Assembly: GCA_959347315.1 (NCBI GenBank)
Contig: OY365811.1
Location: 30,645,865 to 30,709,864, forward strand
Length of the DNA: 64,000 bases
From: Bimastos eiseni
Taxonomy: Eukaryota > Annelida > Clitellata > Crassiclitellata > Lumbricidae
Reading direction: 5' to 3'
A program made the position numbers and the translations under genes. Under the pieces are notes generated by a model, which worked only from the letters and a program-made list of their open reading frames with translations, did not search any database and was not told the origin of the DNA. Of the stretch, positions 35,489 through 48,065 are shown piece by piece. The stretch's first letter is position 1; the number at the start of each line of letters is the position of its first letter.

Positions 35489-36990
35489 GTTGGTCTCGGA
35501 TTAAGAAAAAAATCAGAAAAATCAAACGTTGAATTTAACTTCTCTGACTCCTCTGTCCCATCTGGGTACCGGGGTCTGCCCATCCTCTGTGTAGCTCGTG
35601 AATAAGCTGGGTGCCCTGCGCTTGACTTTCGAACGAAAATTTGAAAAAACTCTGGAAATTGATATAAGACTTTACAATTTCAATTTTTTTTGCATTCTAA
35701 AATTAATAAGTTACTGTAGGCCTATCGATTGTGATCGTTGTGTGCTATAACATTTATTTAGTAGCTAATTTTAATTTATAGCGTAATTTCTTTCGACAAT
35801 AGGTCTACGGATGCTTTCCAGCACGCTAATTTCTAAAAAACATGCGTAGGCCTATACGCGTATATCAAATATCAGGTCTAAATACGTGTAAGTTATACGT
35901 TGACATGAATATTGTGGCAAGATAAAGCGGAAAGTAATTTGGCATCCATTTCATGCCCTGTTACAATTGTGGACAGTATTATTTCCATGAAATGTTACTG
36001 TATATTGTACAAAATATTACTATTCATTTTATACTTTAACACAGACTGCATTTGTTTCTTTAGAGTAATTATAATACGATGTCTTTTGCTGAGATAATTT
36101 GTGCCCCCGTCATACTTTTTATATTTCGGGGGAGGGGGCAAAATTCTAAAAGTGGGGCACACAAAATTTTCTTGCGCTATGATAGGCCTACACTTGGATC
36201 CGTGCATAGGCTATTTATGCACTGAGAGTTTCTAACAAGGGCCTCACAAATGTTCCTTTACAATTAGTTGCAGTTTCAATGGCGAGGTAACCGTTTATTG
36301 AAATCATCCAGTAAAAGGTATTTCGAATGAATGAAAAACACAATACGACGAAATTACTCAGCACCACAAAAGAGCCGCACCAGAAACTTCAGAATAAACA
36401 ATAGCGCTATACGAAGACACATTCGCCAATGGAGTTAGTTCGGGTGAGTTTCAGCGTCAGCCGTCAGGTTGGAATCCGGGGATGAGACTGGGAGACAGCC
36501 TGACGCTCAGGCGGAATCATGTAATCAGCAATGTTCGACCGCACGTATGGAACGCGTGTTACTACTTTTTATAGCGCACGTACATGTACGGTATGCGCAC
36601 TTTATAATGCTGTACGTTTTTCGTATGTTGACATCAGTACGAAAATATTGTACAGTGCATAAGATTATGCTTAACGAAATTTGAAATAATAAACAAAACT
36701 AGCCTGCTAGGCCTACTAGGCCTATACATAGTTCTAGTCATAGTTTCTAGCATCTTCGCTAATTAGCTGTCGTTGTCAACAACTCACACAGGCCTAGATA
36801 AACAATAATTCATTTATTCTCTCGTGTAATTTCATTTTCGCGTACGTTATTCATTTCGATAACTCACGTACATGTACGGCACGTGTACGTTATTCTGGTA
36901 AATAGCGTACGATAGGTTGCACGGTGGTAGGCCTATAGGCTATTTGACTATTTCAGACATAGATGTTAAAGAGAGTTTGAATGAGGGAGC
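35489..36990. other. Intergenic, no gene seen
   Basis: Holds a minus copy of the CTCGTGAATAAGCTGG repeat (35592-35620), a TTTGTGCCCC / GGGGCACACAAA inverted pair (36098-36167) and several TAGGCCTA octamers. 36560-36910 is rich in GTACATGTAC/ACGTGTACGT palindromes. Confidence 0.5.
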
Positions 36991-36994
36991 GACC

Positions 36995-37432
36995 CTTGAG
37001 GCCGATAGAGAGATAGAGAGAGTCAGAGAGAGACAGAGAGAGAGACAGAGAGAGAGACAGAGAGAGACAGACAGACATACAGACAGACAGACATACAGAC
37101 AGACAGACAGACAGACAGAGACAGAGACAGACAGACAGACAGAGAGACAGAGAGAGACAGAGACAGAGAGACACAGAGAGACACAGAGAGACACAGAGAG
37201 ACACAGAGAGACAGAGAGAGACAGAGAGAGACAGAGAGAGACAGAGAGAGACAGCGAGAGACAGACAGAGACAGAGACAGAGACAGAGAGACAGAGAGAC
37301 AGAGAGAGACAGAGAGAGACAGAGAGAGACAGAGAGAGACAGAGAGAGACAGAGAGAGACAGAGAGAGACAGAGAGAGACAGAGAGAGACAGAGAGAGAC
37401 AGAGAGAGACAGAGAGAGACAGAGAGAGAAGA
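36995..37432. repeat. GAGACAGA microsatellite, about 440 bp
   Basis: Long polypurine run of GAGAGACA and GACAGACA units; the last 120 bases are nearly perfect GAGAGACA octamers. It creates long artefact frames on both strands. Confidence 0.97.
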
Positions 37433-37499
37433 GAACGAAGAAGAAAACATAGAACCAATATGACAGGGTAGGACGAGGAGGTGGAGGAGGAGATCTGAG

Positions 37500-37873
37500 C
37501 AGTGGCGTCGCCAGAGCTTAGATGTTGGTAGGGGCAAAGTCCCTAACGACTAGAAGGTCTGGAGGAGCGTTGTAATCCCCCCAGCGGGGCCTGCGAAATT
37601 TTGAGCATTTGATGCCAAATGGAGCACATTTTAGGCTCTTGACTACCACAAAGTTTTCAACTATATTTTTGAAATAAAAGTACCTAAATCATCTCAATTT
37701 GTGACAAAGTTTGACTACATTATATGCAAAGGATCTTAATTGTGACGTGTCAAATTACAAATCACGTAGGGTGCCCTCGTATAAAAACTCCTCGAATTTA
37801 CATGAATCCCAAGACCCAGCCTGGGCCGGGATGGGGCAGCTGCCCCCTTGTCTTCCCCGTGGCGGCGCTAATG
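37500..37873. mobile_element. Non-autonomous hAT-type element with perfect 8-bp duplication
   Basis: Ends CAGTGGCGTCGCCA and (inverted) CATTAGCGCCGCCA. Flanked by identical GATCTGAG at 37492-37499 and 37874-37881. 374 bp with no coding capacity. The 8-bp duplication and CAGTGGCG-type ends are typical of hAT. Confidence 0.85.
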
Positions 37874-37950
37874 GATCTGAGATGTAAAATAGTGATTAGA
37901 TAGTGAATGTTCTAGGTTGAAAAGTTTAAAGGGGTTTTCAGGCGAGAGAT

Positions 37951-38032
37951 TGTAATCGTAATCGTAATCTCAACATTTCTACAGCGCCCACGAAAGCGAA
38001 GTCACGAGAACCAGCTTATTCACAAGCGCTTA
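37951..38032 (+). repeat. Dispersed AATCGTAATCTC...CAGCTTATTCAC repeat
   Basis: Same order of blocks as 61750-61825: GTAATCGTAATCTC, TTTCTA(A/C)A(A/G)CGCC, CCAG(C/T)TTATTCAC(A/G)AGCGCT. Other copies, some inverted, lie at 15558, 31388, 35592 and 62786. Confidence 0.7.
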
Positions 38033-38107
38033 ATTAGAATCGATAGGCCTGCAGGGGGTCAAAATCCAGAGAGTCAGGCAGGCAGGCAGGCAGACAGATA
38101 GTTAGCT

Positions 38108-38260
38108 AAGGTGGATGGTGTTACAACGTGGATGGTGGATACAAACTCTTAGGCAATGTACTGATGGACCATAAAGGAAGGTTAGAACCCACAACTTGGT
38201 GCTATAGACCAAGAGCCATAGGTCTATTATGCGTTCAGCCACCGCGTCTCAGCTCCAACG
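38108..38260 (-). mobile_element. tRNA-derived SINE-like sequence, minus strand
   Basis: On the minus strand AGACGCGGTGGCTGAACGC (A-box-like) is followed by GTTGTGGGTTCTAACCTT (B-box-like), then a body toward 38108. No second copy with the same body was found here. Confidence 0.5.
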
Positions 38261-38337
38261 AGCGAGAGAGAGTCCACCCGAATATGAGAACATGGAGAGC
38301 AGAGGTGAAAATAACCGCGTGATTATTATTCTTCTGT

Positions 38338-38465
38338 CTTCGCTATATATATGATATATTTATATATTATATATATATAATATATAACTTATATATATAT
38401 AATCTATATATATATAAGTTATATACGCATACCGACATAGATATATTTATACAGACATATATAAG
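38338..38465. repeat. TA-rich palindromic simple repeat
   Basis: Runs of TATATA interrupted by mirrored AACTTATATA / TATATAAGTT motifs, able to extrude as hairpins. Confidence 0.85.
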
Positions 38466-39238
38466 TTGCAGAAGCGGCTAACTGAAGCTGATGCAGGGCT
38501 TCGAAAGGAGAAGATTGATATATACACACCAACTCTGCAAGGAGGTTACAGCGCAATGTTGTTACTTATTAGCTGTGAGTGTCTTTCTCTGTGTCTGGGT
38601 GCGTATGTCTACGTGTCATTCGATTCTTAACGCAACGCCTGCGCTGGTACGTTGTGGTACGCACTATGTATCTAGGTTGGGCTGTTCTGTGAGCCTGACT
38701 ATTGCCTGCAGAGTCTGAGACGAATAAACACTAGCAATGCCTAATGCACGCACCCCATACAGACATACACACACGCACCACAGACAGGCATTTACACACG
38801 CACGTGCCGACAAATATCTACACGGTACAGTATAGTTTGGACGACGTTGCGTACAGTGTATGACCCACAAACAAAGAAATATTTTCTGTGCATGCCAACG
38901 TATAGGCAGGACTATTATAGGCCTATACTCAGGCTGACGATGATGTATCGCATCCTAATCATTATCCTCATCATCAACAGAGCAGATGGAGATCTGGTTT
39001 AGCATCTTCTGGCAATGTTGCAGTGATAATTATATCGGATGAATGTTCTCTTTCGTCGCTCGATTCTCTTGTTGTTGAATCATCGAAATCGGTGGACTGG
39101 TCTGTGAGTATAGTGCATTATATACCTCATACCATAGAATTAGTTATTTTAATAAACATATAATTTTTGGATACGTAGTCATGAGATGAGGACAAATTCT
39201 GATTTCATCTGTTTGCGGTGTGATGTGTCCACGTAGTG

Positions 39239-40043
39239 GTATAGTCTAGGCTGACCACACGTCCCGGTTTTCCCGGGACAGTCCCGATTTTCTGTTAGCT
39301 GTCCCGGCTGCCGGAAAAGGTAGGCCAAACCCTAAAAATGTCCCGGTTTTTGGCCAAACCCTAAAAGTGTCCCGGTTTTTAAATTTAAATTTAAAAACTG
39401 ACCTGACTTATCTTGCAACGTCTCCTTGACTTTACTACTAGCTTCTGGTATGTAAATTCATATTTAACTTCACTTTTCTTTAATACAGAGCATATTACCT
39501 TTTCCGGTTTTTATTACCCTGTTCCAGTTGAGCGAGTTTTCTCACTGATGAACTCTTATTGGTCAGATCAAAAAAGTCGATTATCAGAAGGAATTCTTGA
39601 GGCTGTTATGATAGTGAAAGTTAATATGGAAGAAGCATGTGTTGAATTTTATGACAAAATAGGGGGCCTATTATCAGAAAAAACTTTTAAAAAGCATACA
39701 CTCAAGCGTCAAATATGAGCGACTGATTTGATAAATTTCGAATAATTAAATTTAAATGCAAGAGTTGGTATGATAGAATGTTAGCAGCCAAAAAATGTTA
39801 AGAAGCATACATTCAGATGCCAAAATTTGAGTTACTGATTTTATAAATTTCGAATTTAAAATTAAATTTAAAAGCATGATTTGCAATAAAACCACTCAGT
39901 AACTGTTATACCAATATAATGCATAAGCATAAAATAAATATATGTGGAAGTTATATTATAATTATTGACAACATAAAAAATTTATTTTGCGATTCAGCTG
40001 TCCCGGTTTTTAGTTTCCAATATCTGGTAAGCCTAGTATAGTC
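39239..40043 (+). mobile_element. Internally deleted hAT transposon with TIRs and 8-bp duplication
   Basis: The element spans 39247-40035, between identical 8-bp copies of GTATAGTC (39239-39246 and 40036-40043). Ends are TAGGCTGACC and, inverted, TAGGCTTACC; inside the ends, GTCCCGGTTTT words repeat several times. An open stretch within 39413-39718 encodes the C-terminal dimerisation end of a hAT transposase (VERVFSLMNSYWSDQKSRLS). The rest of the transposase is gone, so this 789-bp copy could move only with a helper. Confidence 0.93.
39413..39718 (+). pseudogene. hAT transposase C-terminal fragment
   Basis: 101 codons. The hAT C-terminal motif (ERxFSxMN, then a helix ending VNMEEACVEF) is clear from about residue 39. 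The N-terminal third of the frame looks like out-of-context sequence brought in by an internal deletion. No DDE catalytic core. Confidence 0.85.
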
Positions 40044-41170
40044 TCGTGTTGTCAGACATGGAAGACATAGAAGAGAAATAAGAAGACAAGAAATAATTAG
40101 AAATATTGAAGATATACAGGAGAGAAGATAAAAAGAAAGACTGAAGAAATAAGGAAGAAATAAGAAGGAAAATAAAAAGGAGCAGCAGAAAAATAAAAGA
40201 GAGAGATAACAGAGATGAAATTTGAAAAAAAACAGTAGGCCTACCTTGAACTAATCCATGGCTTCAACTTGTTAATGTGTTTGGATTCTTGACCTCGACA
40301 TGTCAATGCTGGCGGCCATTGATCTCACTCATCGTCGGATATTCCCATCGGCAGCGTACTTCCGGTGTAATTAGTTAACAGCCGAATTAGTTGCAGGACC
40401 TACATAAGTGGAGCAGAAGCCTTGAGTGGACAATTGACTTTGGGGAGAGAGAATTGATAAGTTTCTCTTCTCACCACCGAGAACGCTTACCACTTTAACA
40501 TTTCTATAGTGGATGATTTGCATTTAATTTGATAATTTTATATGCTATGATTTTGGTTTCTCTTCATGTGGTGATAAGTTTATCCGATTAATGACTTTCG
40601 ATGGGTACTCATATTAATTATCTTGTTATAACAATATTTGTAAAAAAAATAATTGAAGACGAAACACTATTAAGTCTACAAGAGGTTGATGAAGTTTGCA
40701 ATACCAGGCATTAGCACAGAGACACAAGGATTGAGCTGAAGATATAATTCAAAACTCTGCCACCGAGCCAATGATCCATGATAAAATATTAGTTACATTG
40801 ATACCAATTATTATAAAAAATAGAAGTAGCTATGATTGCAAAACATGATCGCTGATCGTGTTATAATTACTAAAGGCATGTACATGTACATTAATTCTCC
40901 AAGAGAGAAGAAATAGTTACATTACATGATATTATTTGATCAATCTTAATTACAATTTGCGCTAATTGTGCATCATTATAGCTTCACAGTACAAGTAAAT
41001 GAGTAGGCTAGATGAATGCCTAAACATGAATACATGTTAATGAATACCTATAACACTTTAGAATATACTTAAACATTTTACCGGCTTCTGAAGTAGCTAA
41101 ACACCACAAGGAAAAACTACCTCTTCATAAGAAATAGTTCTAGGTTATTTATTAATTTCGTTGTGTGCAT
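40044..41170. other. Intergenic, no gene seen
   Basis: Starts with GAAGAAATAAGA-like purine-rich DNA (40050-40220), then AT-rich unique sequence up to the acceptor at 41179. Confidence 0.4.
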
Positions 41171-41201
41171 TTATTTCAGGGAGCAATAAAGCAGCACAAA
41201 G

Positions 41202-42619
41202 ATGGCGACGAAGTATCATTGGTCGAACCCGTATATGGGTATTCTGGTTTTGATATCTATGGTTAGTGATAAAATTATGTTTTATAAATGTACACTTTGA
41301 ATTATAAACGAAAACACTGCTTTGAAACTTTTGATAGCCTATTATAGCTTATAGCTATTATAGCTATTAAAACTAGAGCTTATTGTCTGCCTAATGAGCC
41401 TTGCGAAGGATAATATACGCCTTGTCCATACTTTTAAAGCCAGCTGCTCGATCCTGGTGAATTTGACTCTTGCTCTAGTCGCCCGCCTTGACAGGGTTCT
41501 TCGCTCTGCTGCCAGTCTTATTGGACGCATTCCCAAATCGGCCTACACCTCTGTTTCATCCTAGGCCTATATGCATGACACAAATGCACTGGCTTCCATT
41601 ATGCAGCGTCGTGCATTCTCAATTGTTTGCCCTTCCATTAGGAATGGGTTTCCGTTGAAGATGCCCCTACAGCATTGAAGCAAGGAAAATGCGTTTTACA
41701 GGCTGCTCAAGTCCAATTTATTTTGCCGTGGTCGATATGGGAGCTCCTCTGAGTAACTGTCTTGAAGAGACTCTCTGCAAATTCTTGATATGAATGGATG
41801 AATAAATGGACCGCGGTTCGCCTCCCAATGCTGGCTTTTTCAGAAATTTAAATCTAGGGCTAGTAGACCTACGATCCTTGCACGGGAACCCTAAATGACA
41901 GGGCGTCCATTCAAACGGGCGAGCGGCGGTGACAAATCTAACCCGATCAGACTCTCATTTAAAAAAATGAGCATCATAGCGGCCTTATAATGGCCGCTAT
42001 AGAGAAACGCGAAACAGTCGTTTACATTTTTAAATTTAGATTAGCAATGGGCATAAATATAAAAAAGACAGCTCATGGTACAACAGAGGACAACCTAATC
42101 AATTAACTGCTAACAGAGTGCATTATTTGTGAGCGCTTTCTTTCACAACTCGAGTTCAACGTTGTTTCAAAATAGAATGGTTCTGGTTGCATTTGGAATT
42201 GGCTGGACACAGGAAATGTCTCATTATCTGCAGTCTGAAGATAATCTTGCCATTTTAATATACCCGTTGATAAGTGAACATGCACTGCAGTTATCTAAGT
42301 ACCAAGCACATGTGTTCTATCTATGGCAAGAGCGCAGCCTTTGCTGGCTCTGAACCAACTTCCTCAGCAATTCAGTTGATTTATCAAATGCAGTCTTAAA
42401 TTATTGTCTGGAAACTTCAAATACTGATGTGTCTTGTTGTCTACGTTCTGTACAATGATTTCAGAGCTTGGTACAGCATAATGGAAACTTTAGCATACAA
42501 GTATAGCCTATAGGTCTAAATATTAACAGCATTACTACGGCATTATCTAGACTTGCGTTAGAGGCAGATTATTTTAGACAACTTTAATTCGAGAAATAGA
42601 TAATTGGCAATGCCATTGA

Positions 42620-42656
<37 letters not shown>

Positions 42657-43310
42657 TGATAATAATAATAATAATAATAATAAATTTACGAGTGAAAAAT
42701 TACAGATATCCAGTTACCATAATACCACTGCCCCAGATTTTCGAATATACGTATCAAACGGTTTCAATTGAAGCGCAAATGGATAATAATTTAATTCTGA
42801 AAGGAATAACTCAAATTCTAATTAGAGTGCCTTTAATTCTAATAAGAGATACTCTAATTCTAGCCATAAAGATTTTGATTCTACTTAATGAGGCTTTAAT
42901 CATGGGTAGATAGTACATAGTTCAAACGACTTGATCACTTAGACAGTTCAATCATTAAGTGTCAAGATTCGTTCTAACAAGTCAGTGTCTCAGCGTAGAT
43001 GTTGCTATTAACATGACGTGTGGTTTTTTGATGTACACATGCAGATAGGCAGTATGAGCAAGTGAATTATAGAACTCCTAGTGTTTTATTCATACAGACG
43101 TAGGTTTACATCGGAGCCCAGGACCCTTGGGGTCGATGTAAATGGTCGAAATGATCGTTACATTGGCCACAAGTCATACATGTAGACCTATACGGTCATG
43201 CAGCATCAGTGTACATCACTAGTGTACAGCATCATGGTATACTGTACAGCACACCTTGCTTCAGGCTGTAGACATATTATCATGTCGAGTGGGTAAATAT
43301 AATACACGTC

Positions 43311-43377
<67 letters not shown>

Positions 43378-44916
43378 AGGCGCACGTACGCGAATACACA
43401 CGCACATACACACGCCTATACATGCACACACACGCACACACACACACACACACACGTGGAACTATTCGCAAAGATCATGACTATTCGGGTCAGTTTCTTC
43501 TGAAGAAAGCCAGAGAGTCATGGGTTACTCACAGATTCCAGTTGATCTTAAGTGTGAGTGATTGGGCCCCCAATAAGACGATTTCTAATTTTCTATTATA
43601 TAGGGACCCTGAATCAATCAATCCATCCATCATAGTCATAGTCTAATATAATATACTGACGCTATGGTACATTAATCAGTATAGGCCTATGGTTGTCACG
43701 AGCCTGTTTCAAGGATTTATTCGCTTGGGTATAATCAGGAAACGACTCGAGACGTAAGGAAACTGAATGAGATGCACAATTATCGTAGTTGGAAATCGTA
43801 AGGGTTGATCTGCAATAGAAGTTTGTACAATTCCCACAAAAGCAAGATTAGGAACGTAGATACGTGGCGGATTCGGCGAAGGTCGCGAATATGCCTGAAT
43901 CAAGAACTGGAATGGTGGGTGATGTGATCGGAGAAGATTAGACTTGGGTCAGAACTGACGTTGTAGTGGTGGGCAGAAGAAATTGTAGTGAATAAGTTGG
44001 AGGATGTGATGTCAAAGGTGAGGGAAATAGATGAATCTGGAGTTTACTTGAGTTTTTGGTCACGTATGCCGAAGAGTATGAATTCGGTTTAAAAGCGGTT
44101 CAGGCACAACAGATTTATGGTCATCCATCAGGAGAGAATTTTGGTAGCCAAATGATCATAGTTCACGATTACGTCACTTGTGGAGGTCAAGAAGTATTGA
44201 TTGCATTTTTTTTCATGTAGACCAAAGTAAGCAGCGATAGATGTCCATTCGACGAAATGCAATTCTTTCCTTCTCCACCTGAATTTCCAGATTTCATGAC
44301 GACCTTTGGGGGAACAATACTCCGAATAGGATTAACGAATATTCTACCATTCAGTGACAGTTCGACGCTGTCAGAGGCCTGTCCAGAGTCCGTGAACTGG
44401 TCTGAGTTCAATTCCCGTCTGTGCGGAAGTGATCCGTTCGACCTCGATGGATTCTGTAGTCGATCACCGAGCGCTCAACCGACAATCTCGTCTCGTATCA
44501 CTACGCAAATGGCCGTAGCCAGATCGATACCAGTGGAAACTACGACGAAAACAACCCATGATCTCGGTGACAATATCACATCATCGACGGTTAATCTAAC
44601 CACCATTTATCTCGGTTTCAACCATCCCAACGATACAGACTCCACGTCCCCCAGGACGTCTCTCACTTCCGGTGACACGGACTCAGGCCATAGTTCAAAG
44701 GACTCTGAATATGAGTACGAAGCCACCACGGGTGTGGACTCGATGGGCACCATGCTTCCGTCAGACGTCTCTGCTGTCAATGGTTCAAAGGGAGTGGCTG
44801 CGGCGCTGTATCAGGGAGGAGGGGCATCGATTGCTATCGGAGTGGGATGCGGGATGACTCTGCTCTGCTTCCTCGTCATCGTCGTCATCATTGTCCTCTC
44901 ACACCAAACGAGGTAG
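41202..44916 (+). CDS. Small type I membrane protein, Ser/Thr-rich stalk (unrecognised family)
   Basis: Two coding exons, 41202-41261 and 44221-44916, join at phase 0 (ATG|GTTAGT donor; TTTTTTTTCATGTAG acceptor) into 251 residues. Exon 1 plus the start of exon 2 looks like a signal peptide (hydrophobic [10 protein letters not shown]). Next comes a short ectodomain with Cys at [26 protein letters not shown] and DGFCSR. A Thr/Ser-rich region of about 110 residues follows, with several N-glycosylation sequons and an acidic DSEYEYE patch. One transmembrane helix ([20 protein letters not shown] and a few more) is followed by only about five cytoplasmic residues (SHQTR). An AG acceptor at 41179 may mark a 5' UTR intron. 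The last codon overlaps GAG|GTAGGC, so an alternative spliced tail cannot be excluded. It looks like a mucin-like surface protein or receptor stalk; I do not recognise the Cys module. Confidence 0.65.
41430..41800 (+). mobile_element. LINE fragment (RT C-terminus) in intron 1 of the membrane-protein gene
   Basis: With frame breaks it reads [40 protein letters not shown] and [19 protein letters not shown], the conserved end of many LINE ORF2 proteins. It ends in an ATGAATGGATGAATAAATGG tail. Inactive. Confidence 0.8.
42626..42684 (+). repeat. AAT trinucleotide microsatellite
   Basis: AAT repeat with one GATGAT interruption, inside the membrane-protein gene's intron. Confidence 0.95.
43105..43142. 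repeat. Short perfect-armed hairpin
   Basis: TTTACATCG (43105-43113) and CGATGTAAA (43134-43142) pair, with an inner CCCA/TGGG pairing. Intronic. Confidence 0.6.
43315..43456 (+). repeat. CA dinucleotide microsatellite
   Basis: A pure CA run of about 60 bases (43315-43374), then interrupted CA/CG/TA repeat to 43456. Confidence 0.97.
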
Positions 44917-45155
44917 GCAGAACTGTGACGCAGGGGCTGATGCCAATGAGGGTTGCATTCAATTATAATTAGTTTAAACAACTACTGAATAAGTTCTCGT
45001 TGAATATTATTATAGGTTATTTGTAAGATGTGAATTCTTTAAAGATATATCATTCGCTGTTGTACAATGTCACACTTTATTGTCTAGCATATGTAATAAC
45101 TTGTCATCATTCGTTCAAACTGTGCTTGTAATCATACGGCGGTTTGTCAGTTTGA

Positions 45156-45161
45156 AATAAA
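45156..45161 (+). promoter_or_regulatory. Polyadenylation signal of the membrane-protein gene
   Basis: AATAAA lies 240 bases after the stop at 44916, supporting the exon at 44221 as the last one. Confidence 0.6.
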
Positions 45162-45404
45162 ACGAATACTATTATTATTATTGTCAGTATCATTATTAAT
45201 ATTTTACCCGAGGTAATTCTGATCCCTCAGGTGATATAAAAATTGTCCGTAGATAGAAGAAATCGTTGATCTGGAACGGCAACGTTTTCTCCAATTATTA
45301 TTTATTATTATCATCATTATTAGGTTTTTTTATATTTTTTACGCCCCTAGGTACATGTGATCCCTCAGCGACTATAAAACTAACCTAATAATGTTGGTTG
45401 TCTG

Positions 45405-45580
45405 ACAAACCGCAGTATGATTACAAGAACAGTATGAATGAATGATGACGAGTTCTTACAGGAGTCGAATTTAACCGTCGGTAGTCATGCAAGGCAACCA
45501 CTACGCTATACATCTCATTTATAACAAACGCTGCCCCCAAGCGAAAGAAGGAAAGAAGTCAGCCTTAGGGGTGATACGGA
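45405..45580 (+). repeat. Dispersed repeat family, copy 3 (full-length match to 33655)
   Basis: Contains ACCGCAGTATGATTACA, ACAGGAGTCGAATTTAA, CATGCAAGGC, AACGCTGCCCCC, AAAGAAGGA and CCTTAGGGGT in order. Confidence 0.65.
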
Positions 45581-45711
45581 TCTTGATCTCGGTGCCTCAA
45601 GCGCTGTTGGCACGGAGAATTCTCCTCGTAAGGCAATCAAGAGATGTTTCTCTGTGATGATGCAATTTAATTTATAGTGACCTAATATAACGCCAATTTA
45701 TTACACTCCAG

Positions 45712-46150
45712 ATTGAAACTCATAGAAGACGGGTCAGTCACACGGCTCCTTTTTCTCCACTTGACACTGTCACGATTGTCTCTTTTTTTCAATTTAAGAG
45801 TCTTCAGCTCCTTTTGTATCGCATCTCTTCCAATCTCTTCTTCTGTCGTCTCCATTGACATCCACTTTCATAATTCTTTTAATGCAGCTTTCGTCCTCTG
45901 TTCTCATTACATGACCGTACCATCTCATTCTGGCCTATCGTATTTTCCCCGTAATACATGCCACTCCCACCGTCTTTCTGATGTCTTCGCTCCTTTTCTT
46001 ATCCCTAAGTGATACTCCAAGTGTCCACCTCAGCATTCTAATTTCCGCTCTCTCCATTAACTCTTCTTTAGTCTTCATCCATGTCCATGCCTCTGCTCCA
46101 TAGATCATCTCCGGTCTTATCGTTGTTTTGTAAATCTTTGACTTGAGAAG
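45712..46150 (-). mobile_element. Non-LTR retrotransposon fragment (RT region)
   Basis: Minus-strand translation gives KIYKTIRPEMIYGAEAWTWM, KEELMERAEIRMLRWTLGVS, RDKKRSEDIRKTVGVACITG then (after one stop) ARMRWYGHVMRTEDES. These are conserved blocks near the end of the LINE reverse transcriptase. Only one in-frame stop is seen in the first ~95 codons, so it is relatively young. Confidence 0.88.
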
Positions 46151-46173
46151 TTGAGATGAATTGGTATTGCAAT

Positions 46174-46541
46174 TCTAGGCCTATATATATATATATATAT
46201 GAACTGCATGTGTATTTCTATTATATACTGTGCATATGCATTATGATTATATTTGGGATATATATATATATATATTATATATGATGATTTATCTGGAAGT
46301 AGATCAGTTAATTATCGCATGTGTATATTGCATTATCTTCTATGCAGACAGAGTGACGTTGTTTCCAAATGTTTGTATAAGTCACCTGTCTGCGTCTCTC
46401 TGTGTCTCTCTATCTCTGTCTCTATCTGTGTCTCTCTATCTCTGTAGCTCTCTCTGTGTATCTGCCTCAAGTATGTATACCTATATAATGCCCTTCTCTG
46501 CTCTGTGCGTGTTACCAGTGATTCCATATCCCTTCCATCAG

Positions 46542-46575
<34 letters not shown>

Positions 46576-46660
46576 TTCTCTGTCTCTGTCTCTGTTTCTC
46601 TCTGCCATTCTCTCTCTTTCTTTCTCTCTCTGTCTGTCTGCCTCTCTTTGTCTCTCTCTG
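46174..46660. repeat. TA and CT-rich microsatellites
   Basis: TATATA runs near 46175-46275, then CTCTGTCTCT-type repeat at about 46395-46460 and 46540-46660, the complement of the GAGACAGA class. Frames here are artefacts. Confidence 0.9.
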
Positions 46661-47139
46661 CCAATCCCATCTGCATCCTCCCATAAATCATCTTGTCAGG
46701 CCACATTTGACGCTATCTCTCTTCCCTCCACTGGCAGTCTACTTGTTCTATGTCTTTGCGTCCCTCTGTCGTCATCTATCTTAGCCGCCCTCAATGGATA
46801 ATTATTTATCTGGGAAGAGCCGTCTCCAAAGTTAGCCCATACAGGCGCCATCGCTAAATGCTACCGACTTCATTTTCATTGACATCGGCATGTCTGTTCG
46901 GGCGGCCACCCCTTTCATTCTTCTGGCTAACGGTTTTTTGGTGTGCCATTCGTTGATGTCTTGTGCATTATACACCGGTGCTATAAAAGATGCTAATCTA
47001 TATTATTAAATCGTAATATCAATAATAATAAAAATAATAATAATCAATAAAAAATATTGGTTGCAGTAGAAGTATGGCTCCATGTTAAATTTTTATCTTT
47101 TAAAATCTGATGTGTATACATATTGTATAAACATATGTG

Positions 47140-47285
47140 TGAATATGGCCGATTTGTTAGAGCTCCCAATCTGTAATTCGAAGGGTAGTGGTTCTAGTCA
47201 CTCCACTCATTAATTGCTGTACAGTGACCTTCAGCAAGTCCTTCGCACACAATGCTCGGGGTCTTCAATATTCTGCTCCATTTTC
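47140..47285 (+). mobile_element. tRNA-derived SINE, first family, diverged copy
   Basis: Head ATGGCCGATTTGTTAGAGC, then body GTACAGTGACCTTCAGCAAG and TCCTTCGCACACAATG, matching the body of the copy at 1021. 47286-47950 holds nothing recognised. Confidence 0.55.
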
Positions 47286-47954
47286 ACGTGCCTTTCAGCA
47301 TCAACATGCAGCTCACTTGTTTTTTTAACGATGATATCTTAACTTAATACACATTTGATTCGCACTAAATCTTTTGCGCATGTATTGAATAACACGGATA
47401 GAGTTACGGCGCAATATAAATCAATTCCGCTCGGAGTCGGCGTCCGGTACAGCGACAGCGTGCACTCATAATTGACTACGCGCTCCTATGCCGTTTACTT
47501 CATTATATTTAATTGGAAAACAAATCTTATCAGAGCCAGACACCGACCAAAAAGCTGTTATGGTGTTAAGCTTCGAGATAATGAAGGCAACGACATTGGA
47601 ATTTATAATGTCATCAGAACAACCTAAATTCCAATGCAATTTGACGTGATAACTACAGTCCTAGGCATAGGCTACTTCCGAGAAAGGTCTGTTATACGCT
47701 TCCTGCATCAGACAGTCTAGAGATAACCAGCTGCAATTTGACGTTATTACGATATATAGGCAAAAGCATACTTCCGAGATAGGCCAATTATGCGCTTCCG
47801 CGATATTGTTTTGCAAATAGTAGGCCTATAGTAAATAGCAAATATTAATCCGTTTTACGTAGAATCCATTGTTTAGGATCTCTGTTGAATTCTATGGGTT
47901 TCTGCGTAGCCTTATAGCCTTATATACTTCCATCGCTAATGGCTAAACTAATAA

Positions 47955-48065
47955 CCTGTTTCTATCCACCGTCTTCTCACACTTTAAAGGCGTTTCTTTT
48001 CCCCAGAGGTGTCGATGCTGAGGGCGACTCTGAATAATTATTCCCCGAGATGCGCTATATAAATC
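47955..48065 (+). mobile_element. Possible LINE 3'-end fragment
   Basis: Reads weakly like the tail seen at 7330 and 41430 (PRGVDAEGDSE then a stop, LFPEMRYINL). Too short to be sure. Confidence 0.35.

Noticed and set aside
36917..37537. 184- to 194-codon frames
   Set aside because: Translation of the GAGAGACA repeat; no unique sequence with domain evidence.
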